Positions 1 through 6,959 of a DNA stretch of 11,265 nt are shown here, one piece after another. A program made the translations under genes and the position numbers. The notes beneath the pieces are model-generated. The model did no database searches and was not told the origin of the DNA. It saw nothing but the letters and a program-made list of their open reading frames with translations. The stretch is from positions 1-11,265 of the forward strand of contig CANQEB010000060.1 of the NCBI GenBank assembly GCA_947594085.1, given 5' to 3'. This DNA is from an uncultured Lachnospiraceae bacterium (lineage in GTDB: Bacteria > Bacillota > Clostridia > Lachnospirales > Lachnospiraceae). Each line of letters begins with the position of its first letter. The stretch's first letter is position 1.

Positions 1-249
1 CAATGTTGAGAATGAATCAGAGAAAGAGACTTCGGAGGGACAGAGCGAAAGTCTGACGGCATCTGCCATATTTTCTCCAAAAGCACCGGCATCTCACTGC
101 CAGAACCTGCTGCCGCCTTGCCACTCCTCGTACCGCAACCGTGTACGCTGCTCTGCGCATTTTCCCCTTCAAGCATCGCTAACTCCGCCGGCGTCAGACT
201 TTCGCTCTGTCCCTCCGAAGTCTCTTTCTCTGATTCATTCTCAACATTG
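1..249. repeat. Perfect 58-bp inverted repeat (arms 1-58 and 192-249), 133-bp centre
   Basis: Bases 1-58 are the exact reverse complement of bases 192-249; identity ends at 59/191. The arms flank 133 bp and lie within the open frame of the left-edge gene. That frame stays open in the orientation shown, and by hand translation it also stays open if the 133-bp centre is flipped. The outer end of the left arm coincides with the first base of the window. It could be an invertible DNA segment or a fold-back artefact at a contig end. Confidence 0.9.
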
Positions 250-419
250 GCTGCCGCTGCAGCTTCCTCTTTGCCCACTCCTCCTGCCAATACCATTGCT
301 TCCTGTGCGGGCTTCCACTCATTCAGAAACAAAAGCAGTCCTATAATCAACGCAATAAACAAAATCTTAATAATCAGCAGTATATTCTTTTCTCTGATTT
401 TCTCAATTATGTTTCTCAT
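1..419 (-). CDS. Membrane-anchored protein of unknown function, 3' end missing
   Basis: The reading frame starts at the ATG at 417-419, behind an AGGAG ribosome binding site about 5 bases upstream, and stays open to the left edge (139 codons, no stop). The N-terminus is basic (MRNIIEKIREKN) and is followed by one hydrophobic helix at about residues 13-32, then an Ala/Glu/Ser-rich low-complexity stretch (about 50-75). This fits a single-pass membrane protein with an extracytoplasmic tail. I do not recognise a domain. The last 20 or so codons are encoded by bases 1-58, an exact inverted copy of the gene's own codons for the ESEKETSEGQ stretch, so the C-terminal part shown here may not be the native one. 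The gene is transcribed divergently from cobO. The start and N-terminus are fairly sure; everything left of about base 190 is uncertain. Confidence 0.6.
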   Translation of the reverse strand, partial: MRNIIEKIREKNILLIIKILFIALIIGLLLFLNEWKPAQEAMVLAGGVGKEEAAAAANVENESEKETSEGQSESLTPAELAMLEGENAQSSVHGCGTRSGKAAAGSGSEMPVLLEKIWQMPSDFRSVPPKSLSLIHSQH

Positions 420-460
420 TTTTCTCCTCGCAAAGTCATTTGACAAAACGTTCGGATGCG

Positions 461-485
461 CCCTTATCATAACATAAAATAAGGG
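461..485. promoter_or_regulatory. Inverted repeat (possible operator) in the divergent promoter region
   Basis: CCCTTAT (461-467) and ATAAGGG (479-485) form perfect 7-bp arms around an 11-base spacer. The left arm and spacer overlap the likely -10 element of the left-edge gene and lie upstream of the cobO promoter candidate. No U-tract follows directly on either strand, so a protein-binding site is more likely than a terminator. The role is inferred from position only. Confidence 0.35.
466..474 (-). promoter_or_regulatory. Extended -10 promoter element for the left-edge membrane protein gene
   Basis: Read on the minus strand, TGTTATGAT is a TGn motif followed by a 5/6 match to TATAAT, about 47 bases upstream of the ATG at 419. 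No good -35 hexamer stands at 16-18 bases, which an extended -10 can tolerate. Confidence 0.4.
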
Positions 486-516
486 ATATAACACTCTTTT
501 TTTCTATTTTTCTGCC

Positions 517-545
517 TTTCCAATTTCTTCGGCTTGTGTTACGAT
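517..545 (+). promoter_or_regulatory. Candidate cobO promoter
   Basis: TTTCCA (517-522; 4/6 match to TTGACA), a 17-base spacer, and TACGAT (540-545; 4/6 match to TATAAT) preceded by an extended-10 TGT at 537-539. A transcript from here would have a leader of about 20 bases containing the AGGAGGT site at 561-567. No cobalamin riboswitch can fit in the short leader. The match is moderate. Confidence 0.35.
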
Positions 546-573
546 AAAGCAAAAGCAAACAGGAGGTCTTATC

Positions 574-1113
574 ATGGCAAGGGAGAAAAATACCGGGCTG
601 ATCCACATCTACTGCGGCGACGGAAAAGGAAAGACCACCACCGGCATGGGACTGTGCGCGCGAGCTGCCGGATACGGCTACCGCGTGTTGATCTATCAAT
701 TCATGAAAGACAACTCAACAAGCGAGCGCAAAATGCTTGAACTGTCAGAGAATGTTACATTCATAGACGGTCTCTCCCACGAGAAATTCAGCTTCCAAAT
801 GACACCCGAAGAAAAAGAAGAGCGCAGATCCTACTATGCCGAACAGCTTCGGAGCGTGACGCAAAGAGCATGCGAAGAATATTACGATGTTCTTTTTCTG
901 GATGAGGTCATCTACACAATTCGCGCCGGACTGCTCGACGAATCGCTTGTTCTTGATTTCCTGAGAAAAAAACCGGCGAACCTCGAAGTCATTCTGACTG
1001 GGCAAGACCCGAGTCAGGCACTCATCGAAGCCGCCGATTACGTGTCAGAAATTCGAAAAGTCAAGCACCCCTTTGACCAGGGTATCCCCGCACGGAAAGG
1101 GATTGAACGTTAG
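574..1113 (+). CDS. cobO: Cob(I)yrinic acid a,c-diamide adenosyltransferase (CobO/BtuR/CobA family)
   Basis: Transfers the 5'-deoxyadenosyl group of ATP to the cobalt of reduced corrinoids (cobyrinic acid diamide, cobinamide or cobalamin), giving adenosylcobalamin precursors in the cytoplasm. The 179 residues cover the whole CobO family length. The N-terminal P-loop GDGKGKTT lies at residues 15-22, a Walker-B-like DVLFLDE at 105-111, LTGQDPS at 141-147, and the family's C-terminal HPFDQGIPARKGIE block at 165-178. The ATG at 574 has an ideal AGGAGGT site 6 bases upstream. It is the only plus-strand gene here, has its own promoter candidate, and stands alone without other cobalamin genes, so it may serve salvage. 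Its TAG stop overlaps the TAA of the converging sulfatase gene by 4 bases. Confidence 0.96.
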   Translation: MAREKNTGLIHIYCGDGKGKTTTGMGLCARAAGYGYRVLIYQFMKDNSTSERKMLELSENVTFIDGLSHEKFSFQMTPEEKEERRSYYAEQLRSVTQRACEEYYDVLFLDEVIYTIRAGLLDESLVLDFLRKKPANLEVILTGQDPSQALIEAADYVSEIRKVKHPFDQGIPARKGIER

Positions 1114-3377
1114 GAAAAGAATTCCAGATATCGGTTATCCTTTCCAAATATGTAATTGTACTCCAGGATATGATAATCGTTCACCATCTCGAAATAAGGG
1201 GATTCCTCATCGTCCAGCGTGTAGAAGTCACCATCCTTCGTCCAATAACCACCCGCGGCAAGCACCGGAATCTCCTTGCTGAGATCCAGCAGATACTTCT
1301 GGAACCCGGTCATCGGAAGATCCAGGCGATCTGCCAGCTCACTGTACAGATAGTTTAGGCTCGTCTTCTCGATCGTCTCCTCCTCGATGTCATAGTTCGC
1401 CCACGCGACAAACGGAATCTTATATTTCTCCATCAGCTCTTCCGGTGTCAGCTCTTCTTCATTGCCAATCAGATATTCGTAGGTATTCTCCCCGAGATTC
1501 GGCTGATGATCCCCGAACATGATGATCACCGTCGGCTCCTTCTGCTCGGAAAAATAATTGACCAGCTTCTCAAACGCCTCATCCGACGCCTTCACCAAAT
1601 TCGCATAGACCTGCGTCTTCTCCCAATCGACACCCGGCGTCCGAATCTTGATCGAATTATCCAGATTCTTCGTATTTGACATGGAGTATCCGCCGTGATC
1701 CTGCACTGTGACATTATAGCTAAACAGCGGCGCCCCGGTTCTCGCATTGTTCTTTTCGTACTCTGAGATGATGCGGTTTACCAACTCTTCATCCGAGATA
1801 AAGTTTCGAATATATTTCGGGGACGTGAAATTGACTCGCGCATAATATTTATCAAATCCGATCTGCGGATAGACAATATTCCTGCGGTAATTCGTCCCAC
1901 GGTACGGGTGAATGGCGAGCGTATAATAGCCCTCCGCCTTGAGCTCCGACGCCAGCGACGGCATCGCCCCGCGCACAAACAAGTGGAATCCGACCGAGGA
2001 CGGAGGCAGGAAGCCCATCGTGTTCCCGGTCAAAAATTCGTATTCCGAGTTCGGCGTGTTCGCTCCGAAGATCGATGCGTAAGCCGTCCCCTTGATTGTG
2101 TTCTCTGTAAGACTGCGGAGGAACGGCATGTAATCCTCGGAAAACTCAAGCCCTTTGCCGATGTCCGTATAGTCAGCCAGCGATTCGTTCATGAGCACGA
2201 TGATATTCGGCGTCTGCTGCTTCGCATCAGTCGCAGTCGCCCCAGCGGAAGCGGCCTCGGCGTCATTCGATTCATTCTCCGTCCCGGCCTCTGTCTCAGT
2301 TTCCTTCTCATCCCCGTCTCCATCGCCGACGTAATCCGCTGCGATCTCATGCACCTTCTCCACGGAATACCCTTCCGGCTTATCCGCCGCCAGATAAAAG
2401 CAGGTGCACAGCGTCGTGAAGATCATGTCGAATTTCTTGTAGCGCAGCTGGTGTGTGTACCCCTCTGATCGGATATCATGATCCTGCAAAAATGACGTCC
2501 GGCAGCAGATGTGGTAGAAGGTTCCCGCACACACAATCCAAATCGCGAGAAGTGCTGCGCGCTGTTTCCAGAAAAACAACTTGAAGCCTCTGAGCTTCAG
2601 GCTGAGTACGCAAATTGTGAAGGTCAAAAATGCCTCCATGAATATGTACCAGTCAATCGTATATTGATAGCCGTTCGACACCGTCAGTGCCGTTCCGATT
2701 GAAAACAGATCGCCACCCGAGATTGCCATGCCACGAAATTCAATGACAAAGCAGTTAAAGATTCCGAGCAGTCCGATCGGCACTGACAACAAAATTGCCG
2801 AAATACGAATGCTGCCCGTGACGACAAGAAATATAAGCAGCATCCCGAACAGGAACCAGAACGTGAAAAACAGCGCAATCTTATCCAGCTCAAAAAATTT
2901 AATCTTAAACTTTGTCGCGTTTAAATACAAAAGTGAAAAATAGACTGCAAACGGCGCCAGAGCACACCATGTCCAGCTCAGTCTGCGGTTCAACTGGTCA
3001 GACAAGCGGTTTGGGACAAGGCAAAGCGTAATCAAAGCCGTTGTAGCCACAATCATGAACCACGTTCTCGGGCTTGTGAACAGTGTCACAAGATCATTTT
3101 CCCCATAGTAGGATGGATGTGCACAGTACCACAACAGCATAGCAGCATAACCGGCCGCACCAATTACTCTCCCCGCGATTTTTAAAATATGCAAAACCTT
3201 GTTATCCGGCTTTTCCGCGTTCAGGTTCTCCTCGTTCTGCTTCCCTGCACTTGGCCCTTTTGTGTTCTGTTTCTCCGTGTTCTGCTTCTCCGTCTTTTGA
3301 TTCTTCGAATTTTTCGTCTTTGTATTTTGATTCTTTTTCTTTTCCGGTGTGTTTTTCCGGTTCTTTATTTCCGGCAT
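1110..3377 (-). CDS. LTA synthase family membrane sulfatase / phosphoglycerol transferase
   Basis: A 755-residue membrane enzyme of the LtaS/MdoB-like alkaline phosphatase superfamily, expected to move glycerol-phosphate-type groups onto cell-envelope glycolipids or polysaccharides outside the membrane. A Lys/Asn/Gln-rich cytoplasmic tail (1-60) precedes about seven hydrophobic helices (roughly 61-83, 104-122, 135-152, 167-187, 192-212, 243-261, 273-291). An acidic Gly/Glu/Ala-rich linker (351-387) leads into the extracellular sulfatase domain. Visible active-site motifs are LMNES (metal ligand E398), GANTPNSE (likely nucleophile T441), VQDHGG (H561) and FGDHQP (metal ligands D623, H624), corresponding to E255, T300, D475 and H476 of S. 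aureus LtaS. Its ATG lies 13 bases inside the upstream dehydrogenase gene, so the two are probably co-translated. The exact substrate cannot be read from sequence; other members act on different glycans. Confidence 0.9.
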   Translation of the reverse strand: MPEIKNRKNTPEKKKNQNTKTKNSKNQKTEKQNTEKQNTKGPSAGKQNEENLNAEKPDNKVLHILKIAGRVIGAAGYAAMLLWYCAHPSYYGENDLVTLFTSPRTWFMIVATTALITLCLVPNRLSDQLNRRLSWTWCALAPFAVYFSLLYLNATKFKIKFFELDKIALFFTFWFLFGMLLIFLVVTGSIRISAILLSVPIGLLGIFNCFVIEFRGMAISGGDLFSIGTALTVSNGYQYTIDWYIFMEAFLTFTICVLSLKLRGFKLFFWKQRAALLAIWIVCAGTFYHICCRTSFLQDHDIRSEGYTHQLRYKKFDMIFTTLCTCFYLAADKPEGYSVEKVHEIAADYVGDGDGDEKETETEAGTENESNDAEAASAGATATDAKQQTPNIIVLMNESLADYTDIGKGLEFSEDYMPFLRSLTENTIKGTAYASIFGANTPNSEYEFLTGNTMGFLPPSSVGFHLFVRGAMPSLASELKAEGYYTLAIHPYRGTNYRRNIVYPQIGFDKYYARVNFTSPKYIRNFISDEELVNRIISEYEKNNARTGAPLFSYNVTVQDHGGYSMSNTKNLDNSIKIRTPGVDWEKTQVYANLVKASDEAFEKLVNYFSEQKEPTVIIMFGDHQPNLGENTYEYLIGNEEELTPEELMEKYKIPFVAWANYDIEEETIEKTSLNYLYSELADRLDLPMTGFQKYLLDLSKEIPVLAAGGYWTKDGDFYTLDDEESPYFEMVNDYHILEYNYIFGKDNRYLEFFS
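3262..3306 (-). repeat. 15-bp degenerate tandem repeat in the N-terminal tail of the sulfatase gene
   Basis: Three consecutive 15-base units (3262-3276, 3277-3291, 3292-3306). The first two differ at one position, the third is more diverged. They encode the EKQNT/KNQKT-type residues of the low-complexity cytoplasmic tail. Unit loss or gain keeps the frame. Confidence 0.75.
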
Positions 3378-4324
3378 ACGTTTCTCTCTTTTCCTTTTAT
3401 AAAATCATTTAAATTCAGCCAGACCTCATCCAGCAGGCGTGTCCGCGCTTCCACAGCCGCCCACGCGATATGTGGTGTGATCAGCAGATTGTCGCTGTCT
3501 GAGAGCTTCCGAAGCGGACAGTCTTTGTCCATCGGCTCCTCCTCCAGGACGTCCAGCCCGGCCGCGGCGATCTTCTCTTTGCGAAGCGCCTTGCTCAAGC
3601 CCTCCTCGTCCACGATCGGTCCGCGCGCCACATTGAGGAAGATCGCACTCTCCTTCATCTTGCAGAAAGCGTCGTAATCCATCATATGGCGGGTCTTTTC
3701 GGTCAGCGGCGTGTGCACCGACACGATGTCGGACGTCTCCAGCAACGTGTCAAAATCCACCTGCTCATAATCTGTGTTCGCATTCTTTCCGGACGGCGAA
3801 CAATAGATCACCCGACAACCGAAGACCTGCGCGATCTGCGCAACTCTCTTCCCGATCGCACCGAGTCCGATAATGCCCCAGGTCTTCCCCGCAAGCTCTG
3901 TAAACCGACGATCCATATGACAGAACGACTTGCTGTGGCAATAATCGCCGGACTTCACATAATCATCATAATAGCGCAGATGCTCCAGCAAATAGAGCGC
4001 CATCGCAAACGTGTGCTGCGCCACGACATCTGTCGAGTACCCGGCCACGTTCGTGACCGTGATCCCGCGTTTTTTCATAAAATCGAAATCAATATTGTTC
4101 GTGCCGGTCGCCGTGACGCCGACATACTTCAAAAACTGCGCACCGCCGAGCGTCTTCTCGTTCATCGGCAGTTTGTTGACAAACACAGCGTCCGCCTGCG
4201 CTACGCGCTCCGGGATCAGCTCCTCTGGCGTCTCGCCGTGCACTGTGACCTCGCCAAGCTCGAAAAACCGGTCGAAGCGCATATCCTCGCCGAGATTATC
4301 TGCTTCCAGAAATACGATATTCAT
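3365..4324 (-). CDS. D-isomer-specific 2-hydroxyacid dehydrogenase (NAD(P)-dependent)
   Basis: Interconverts a D-2-hydroxyacid and its 2-ketoacid with NAD(P); the substrate (glycerate/hydroxypyruvate, lactate or another) cannot be assigned. The 319 residues are the normal length of the family. The nucleotide-binding GLGAIG lies at 153-158; catalytic residues are R234 (VARGP), an acidic residue in DVLEEEP (258-264, likely E263) and H285 in TPHIAW. The strand after the Rossmann glycine loop reads RVIYCSPSGK (171-180), without the Asp that usually fixes NAD, so cofactor choice is open. The ATG at 4324 has AGGGAGA 6-7 bases upstream. The gene's TAA lies inside the start region of the LTA-synthase-like gene (13-base overlap). 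It stands 302 bases downstream of pgi, past a likely terminator, so it probably has its own promoter. Confidence 0.93.
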   Translation of the reverse strand: MNIVFLEADNLGEDMRFDRFFELGEVTVHGETPEELIPERVAQADAVFVNKLPMNEKTLGGAQFLKYVGVTATGTNNIDFDFMKKRGITVTNVAGYSTDVVAQHTFAMALYLLEHLRYYDDYVKSGDYCHSKSFCHMDRRFTELAGKTWGIIGLGAIGKRVAQIAQVFGCRVIYCSPSGKNANTDYEQVDFDTLLETSDIVSVHTPLTEKTRHMMDYDAFCKMKESAIFLNVARGPIVDEEGLSKALRKEKIAAAGLDVLEEEPMDKDCPLRKLSDSDNLLITPHIAWAAVEARTRLLDEVWLNLNDFIKGKERNVCRK

Positions 4325-4435
4325 CTGTCGTCTCCCTTCTGTATCTGTTATCCAAACACCACAAAGGACGGATGTCCCGGATGGACGCCCCTCAGGTTCC
4401 TCCAGAAACGCTCTGCCCTCTGCAGCTGAATCTAT

Positions 4436-4465
4436 ATCATATTATGCATAAAATGTTCTAATCAG
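4436..4465 (-). promoter_or_regulatory. Possible promoter of the dehydrogenase - sulfatase operon
   Basis: On the minus strand TATGAT (4436-4441, 5/6 to TATAAT) lies in an AT-rich tract just after the pgi terminator. The -35 is poor (CTGATT at 18 bases). The gene needs a promoter about here if the terminator works; the assignment rests mainly on position. Confidence 0.3.
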
Positions 4466-4476
4466 AAACGACACAA

Positions 4477-4513
4477 GGATGCCGTGGGCAGAACTTCTCC
4501 GCCCACAGCATCC
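4477..4513 (-). terminator. Hairpin terminator downstream of pgi
   Basis: GGATGCCGTGGGC (4477-4489) pairs with GCCCACAGCATCC (4501-4513) over 13 positions with one G-U wobble, around an 11-base loop. On the minus strand it is followed by the moderately U-rich TTGTGTCGTTTCTG. It lies 113 bases after the pgi stop. The U-tract is interrupted, so efficiency is uncertain. Confidence 0.6.
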
Positions 4514-4626
4514 CACACGTCTTGTCATCCCTCACAGCCCTGTCTATGAGCCCTTGTCATCAGACCTCTCTTATCCTTGCTGAATCCATGCCTTGTCACG
4601 CTTTTATAGCCCTGCCTGGATCTGCC

Positions 4627-5976
4627 TTACAATCTCTTCAAAAGCTCTTCTCTCTCTTTCTCGTAGCCCGGCTTGCCCAGGAGAGCGAACATATTTTTCT
4701 TGTAGCTCTCCACACCCGGCTGGTTGAACGGGTTCACGCCCAATACATATCCACTCACGCCGCACGCGAACTCAAAGAAGTAGAACAGTTCGCCCAGGAA
4801 GAACTCGTCCTGCTTCGGAATGTTCACGATCAGGTTCGGAACATTGCCGTCCGTGTGCGCGAGGATTGTCCCGTTCATCGCGCTCTTATTCACAAAATCC
4901 ACGGTCTTGCCCGCCAGATAATTCAGTCCGTCGAGATCCACCGGCTCCTCGCCGATCGTGAGCTCGCATCTGGATTCCTCTACATTCATCACTGTCTCGA
5001 AGAGTGTACGGCTGCCGTCCTGGATAAACTGACCCATAGAATGGAGATCTGTCGTGAGATCTACCGATGCAGGGAAGATTCCCTTCTGGTCTTTTCCTTC
5101 ACTCTCGCCGTAAAGCTGCTTCCACCACTCGGAAACATAGTGCAGGCTCGGCTCGTAGTTCGCCAACACCTCGATAGCCTTTCCTTTTCTGAGCAGGATA
5201 TTGCGGACTGCCGCGTACTGAAGGGCGTCATTCTCTTCAAAATCTGCTTCCAGCGCGCGCTTTCTTCCGGAAGCCGCACCCTCCATCAGCTTGTCGATGT
5301 CCGCTCCGCTGGCCGCGATCGGGAGAAGTCCCACCGCCGTCAGCACAGAAAAACGTCCTCCGACGTCGTCCGGAACCACGAACGTCTCGTAGCCCTCGGC
5401 CGTCGCCAGACTCTTCAGTGCTCCTCTCGCCTTGTCCGTCGTCGCGTAGATGCGCTTCGCCGCCTCAGCCTTGCCGTACTTCTTCTCCAGCATGCCCTTG
5501 AAAATGCGGAACGCGATCGCCGGCTCCGTCGTCGTGCCGGACTTCGAGATCACGTTCACGGAGAAATCGCGATCTCCGATCACCTCGATCAGATGCTGAA
5601 TGTACGTGCTGCTGATGCTGTTGCCGACAAAGTAGATCTCCGGCGTCTTGCGGATCTCCTTCGACACCGTATTGTAAAAGCTGTGGCGCAGGAACTCGAC
5701 CGCGGCTCTCGCTCCCAGATAAGACCCGCCGATGCCGATCACAAGCAGCACCTCGCTGTCGCTCTTGATCTTGTCTGCCGCCTTCTTGATCCGGGCGAAC
5801 TCTTCCTTGTCGTAATCGACCGGAAGATCGATCCATCCGAGGAAATCATTGCCGGCCCCTGTCCGCGATACCAGCAATTCCTTCGCGTCCGCAACGATCT
5901 TCTTCATCGACGTCACTTCATTCTCAGAGACAAAGCAGGCCGCCTTTGAATAGTCAAACGTCACTTTATTTCCCAT
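4627..5976 (-). CDS. pgi: Glucose-6-phosphate isomerase
   Basis: Interconverts glucose 6-phosphate and fructose 6-phosphate in glycolysis and gluconeogenesis in the cytoplasm. From the ATG at 5974-5976 the product is 449 residues, the usual Firmicute length. Visible features: [10 protein letters not shown] (81-90), the SIS-domain phosphate loop SKSGTTTEP (144-152), the first PGI signature VGGRFSVLT (205-213), catalytic E291 in YGESEGK, H312 in DLHSMGQ, and the second signature [16 protein letters not shown] (413-428) with catalytic K426. The frame is open back to 6075, but that extension is Arg/Lys-rich, unlike any PGI, and runs across the promoter at 6023-6051. AGGAG at 5987-5991 supports the shorter form. 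The gene is probably monocistronic, lying between its own promoter and a downstream hairpin. Confidence 0.97.
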   Translation of the reverse strand: MGNKVTFDYSKAACFVSENEVTSMKKIVADAKELLVSRTGAGNDFLGWIDLPVDYDKEEFARIKKAADKIKSDSEVLLVIGIGGSYLGARAAVEFLRHSFYNTVSKEIRKTPEIYFVGNSISSTYIQHLIEVIGDRDFSVNVISKSGTTTEPAIAFRIFKGMLEKKYGKAEAAKRIYATTDKARGALKSLATAEGYETFVVPDDVGGRFSVLTAVGLLPIAASGADIDKLMEGAASGRKRALEADFEENDALQYAAVRNILLRKGKAIEVLANYEPSLHYVSEWWKQLYGESEGKDQKGIFPASVDLTTDLHSMGQFIQDGSRTLFETVMNVEESRCELTIGEEPVDLDGLNYLAGKTVDFVNKSAMNGTILAHTDGNVPNLIVNIPKQDEFFLGELFYFFEFACGVSGYVLGVNPFNQPGVESYKKNMFALLGKPGYEKEREELLKRL

Positions 5977-6022
5977 ACCACAACATCTCCTTTTCGTGCT
6001 TTTCCGTATTTTTTCCGCATCT

Positions 6023-6051
6023 ATTCTAGCAGACCTTTTCCGCTTGTGCAA
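6023..6051 (-). promoter_or_regulatory. pgi promoter
   Basis: On the minus strand: TTGCAC (6046-6051), a 17-base spacer, and TAGAAT (6023-6028; 5/6 to TATAAT) directly preceded by an extended-10 TGC (6029-6031). The start point would be near 6016, giving a leader of about 40 bases with the AGGAG site. The -35 is weak, but spacing and extended -10 are good. Confidence 0.6.
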
Positions 6052-6062
6052 GAGTCTTTTTC

Positions 6063-6102
6063 GGGCTGCCGCCAAACTCGTTTTACTATAGCGCGGCAGC
6101 CC
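6063..6102 (-). other. 10-bp perfect hairpin directly after the stop codon, without U-tract
   Basis: GGGCTGCCGC (6063-6072) and GCGGCAGCCC (6093-6102) form a perfect GC-rich stem around a 20-base loop. On the minus strand it begins at the base right after the TAA of the membrane protein gene. It is followed by GAAAAAGA rather than a U-tract, and the plus strand has no U-tract either. It may protect the 3' end of the upstream message, act in factor-dependent termination, or insulate pgi. Confidence 0.6.
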
Positions 6103-6903
6103 TTACAAGAGGAATTCCTTGAGCACCTCCCGCAGAATACGTTCCTGCTCCGCCGGATCCATGTGCCGCAGAAGCTCGGCGTTTCGCTCCCGCTCCGTCG
6201 CCGCCGCGGTCTCCTGCATCCCGGCCTTCACTCGGGCAAGATTCTCCTTCAGATCATTCTTCTCTCTTTGCGCCCGCGTCTGTGTCACAGCACTCTCCTT
6301 TGCCGCCTTGCGCTTCACTTTGCGCCTGCTCTCGACAGAGACGATCGGGGCAGACTCCTCCATCGCATACGTCTGCGCCGTGTCCTCACTGTAGTCACGG
6401 ACCGCACCGCTGTTCTCCAGATAATCGGCCAGCTGCACTTCAAGAAACCTGCGCCGGTACCCGGTATCTGCGACCGCATAGGAGACGGCTACCAGAGAGA
6501 CAGCCAGAAGCCCCATCCAGAAATAGGAATTTCCATTCACAACCGCGCCTCCGCTCTGCACAAAATATACACTTCCAGCGAAGGCGCACAGCACACTGAC
6601 CGACAGAAGATCGAGGCCAAGTCGTTTCCAGCGATGCAATCCCATCCCCCAGAATCGGTATTCCATCAAGTTCTTCCTGATGAGGGCCTGTACATCTCCG
6701 ACCTTCTCATTCAGATGCCGGCAATATTGAAACCGTTGTCGTAGCTGTTGCAAAAATTTCCCGTCGGGCTCCCCCGTATTTTTCGTGTCTCTTATCAGCC
6801 TGTCGTATATTTGTTTGAGGATCATCTGACTGGCGACCGCAGCCACGCAGGCCGCCGCAAGTAGATAGAGCAGTAGATTTCGCTCCATGATGAACTGTAC
6901 CAT
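6103..6903 (-). CDS. Three-helix membrane protein of unknown function
   Basis: I do not recognise a family. From the ATG at 6901-6903 the product has 266 residues. A hydrophobic N-terminal helix (about 9-27) is followed by a hydrophilic 65-residue segment (28-93) rich in Arg, Gln and Tyr, two more helices (about 95-116 and 126-146), and a long charged C-terminal tail. In the tail a Lys/Arg-rich patch (193-202) precedes a probable coiled coil (about 208-246) and a final helix, MDPAEQERILREVLKEFLL. This start is chosen because GGGGGGAG lies about 6-8 bases upstream; an ATG 48 bases further up lacks a site and one 15 bases downstream is possible. A near-consensus promoter lies 57 bases upstream and a terminator-like hairpin without U-tract follows the stop. 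The tail suggests a protein partner or scaffold at the membrane, but this is inference. Confidence 0.75.
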   Translation of the reverse strand: MVQFIMERNLLLYLLAAACVAAVASQMILKQIYDRLIRDTKNTGEPDGKFLQQLRQRFQYCRHLNEKVGDVQALIRKNLMEYRFWGMGLHRWKRLGLDLLSVSVLCAFAGSVYFVQSGGAVVNGNSYFWMGLLAVSLVAVSYAVADTGYRRRFLEVQLADYLENSGAVRDYSEDTAQTYAMEESAPIVSVESRRKVKRKAAKESAVTQTRAQREKNDLKENLARVKAGMQETAAATERERNAELLRHMDPAEQERILREVLKEFLL

Positions 6904-6959
6904 GATAGGCTCCCCCCTTCCTGATGATGCCAGAGCGCTGCAGTCGCTCAAGTATCGCC

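Larger units (their letters stand above)
4325..4626. other. Intergenic region between pgi and the dehydrogenase gene
   Basis: This 302-base stretch holds a hairpin terminator (4477-4513), an AT-rich promoter-like segment (4431-4460) containing the 10-bp palindrome TTATGCATAA (4442-4451), and a leader of about 100 bases before the dehydrogenase ATG. The leader includes a short minus-strand frame of about 22 codons (ending in HPGHPSFVVFG, stop at about 4352) with no convincing start or ribosome binding site. Between 4514 and 4626 I see nothing beyond three copies of CTTGTCA. No riboswitch class was recognised. Confidence 0.5.

Noticed and set aside
118..477. Plus-strand 119-codon frame opposite the left-edge gene
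   Set aside because: The minus-strand frame has the ribosome binding site, signal-anchor-like start and promoter. The plus-strand frame is Ser/Phe-rich and runs across the divergent promoter region.
420..573. Cobalamin riboswitch upstream of cobO
   Set aside because: The gap is only 153 bases shared by two divergent promoters. No B12-box-like segment was seen, and the likely leader is about 20 bases.
4522..5949. Long plus-strand open frame of 475 codons opposite pgi
   Set aside because: It is a shadow of the GC-rich pgi gene: Arg/Leu/His-rich, no ribosome binding site, no recognisable domain, while the minus strand has full PGI motifs.
5977..6075. N-terminal extension of pgi to 6075
   Set aside because: The extra 33 residues are Arg/Lys-rich and unlike PGI proteins. 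They cross the pgi promoter, and an AGGAG site fixes the ATG at 5976.
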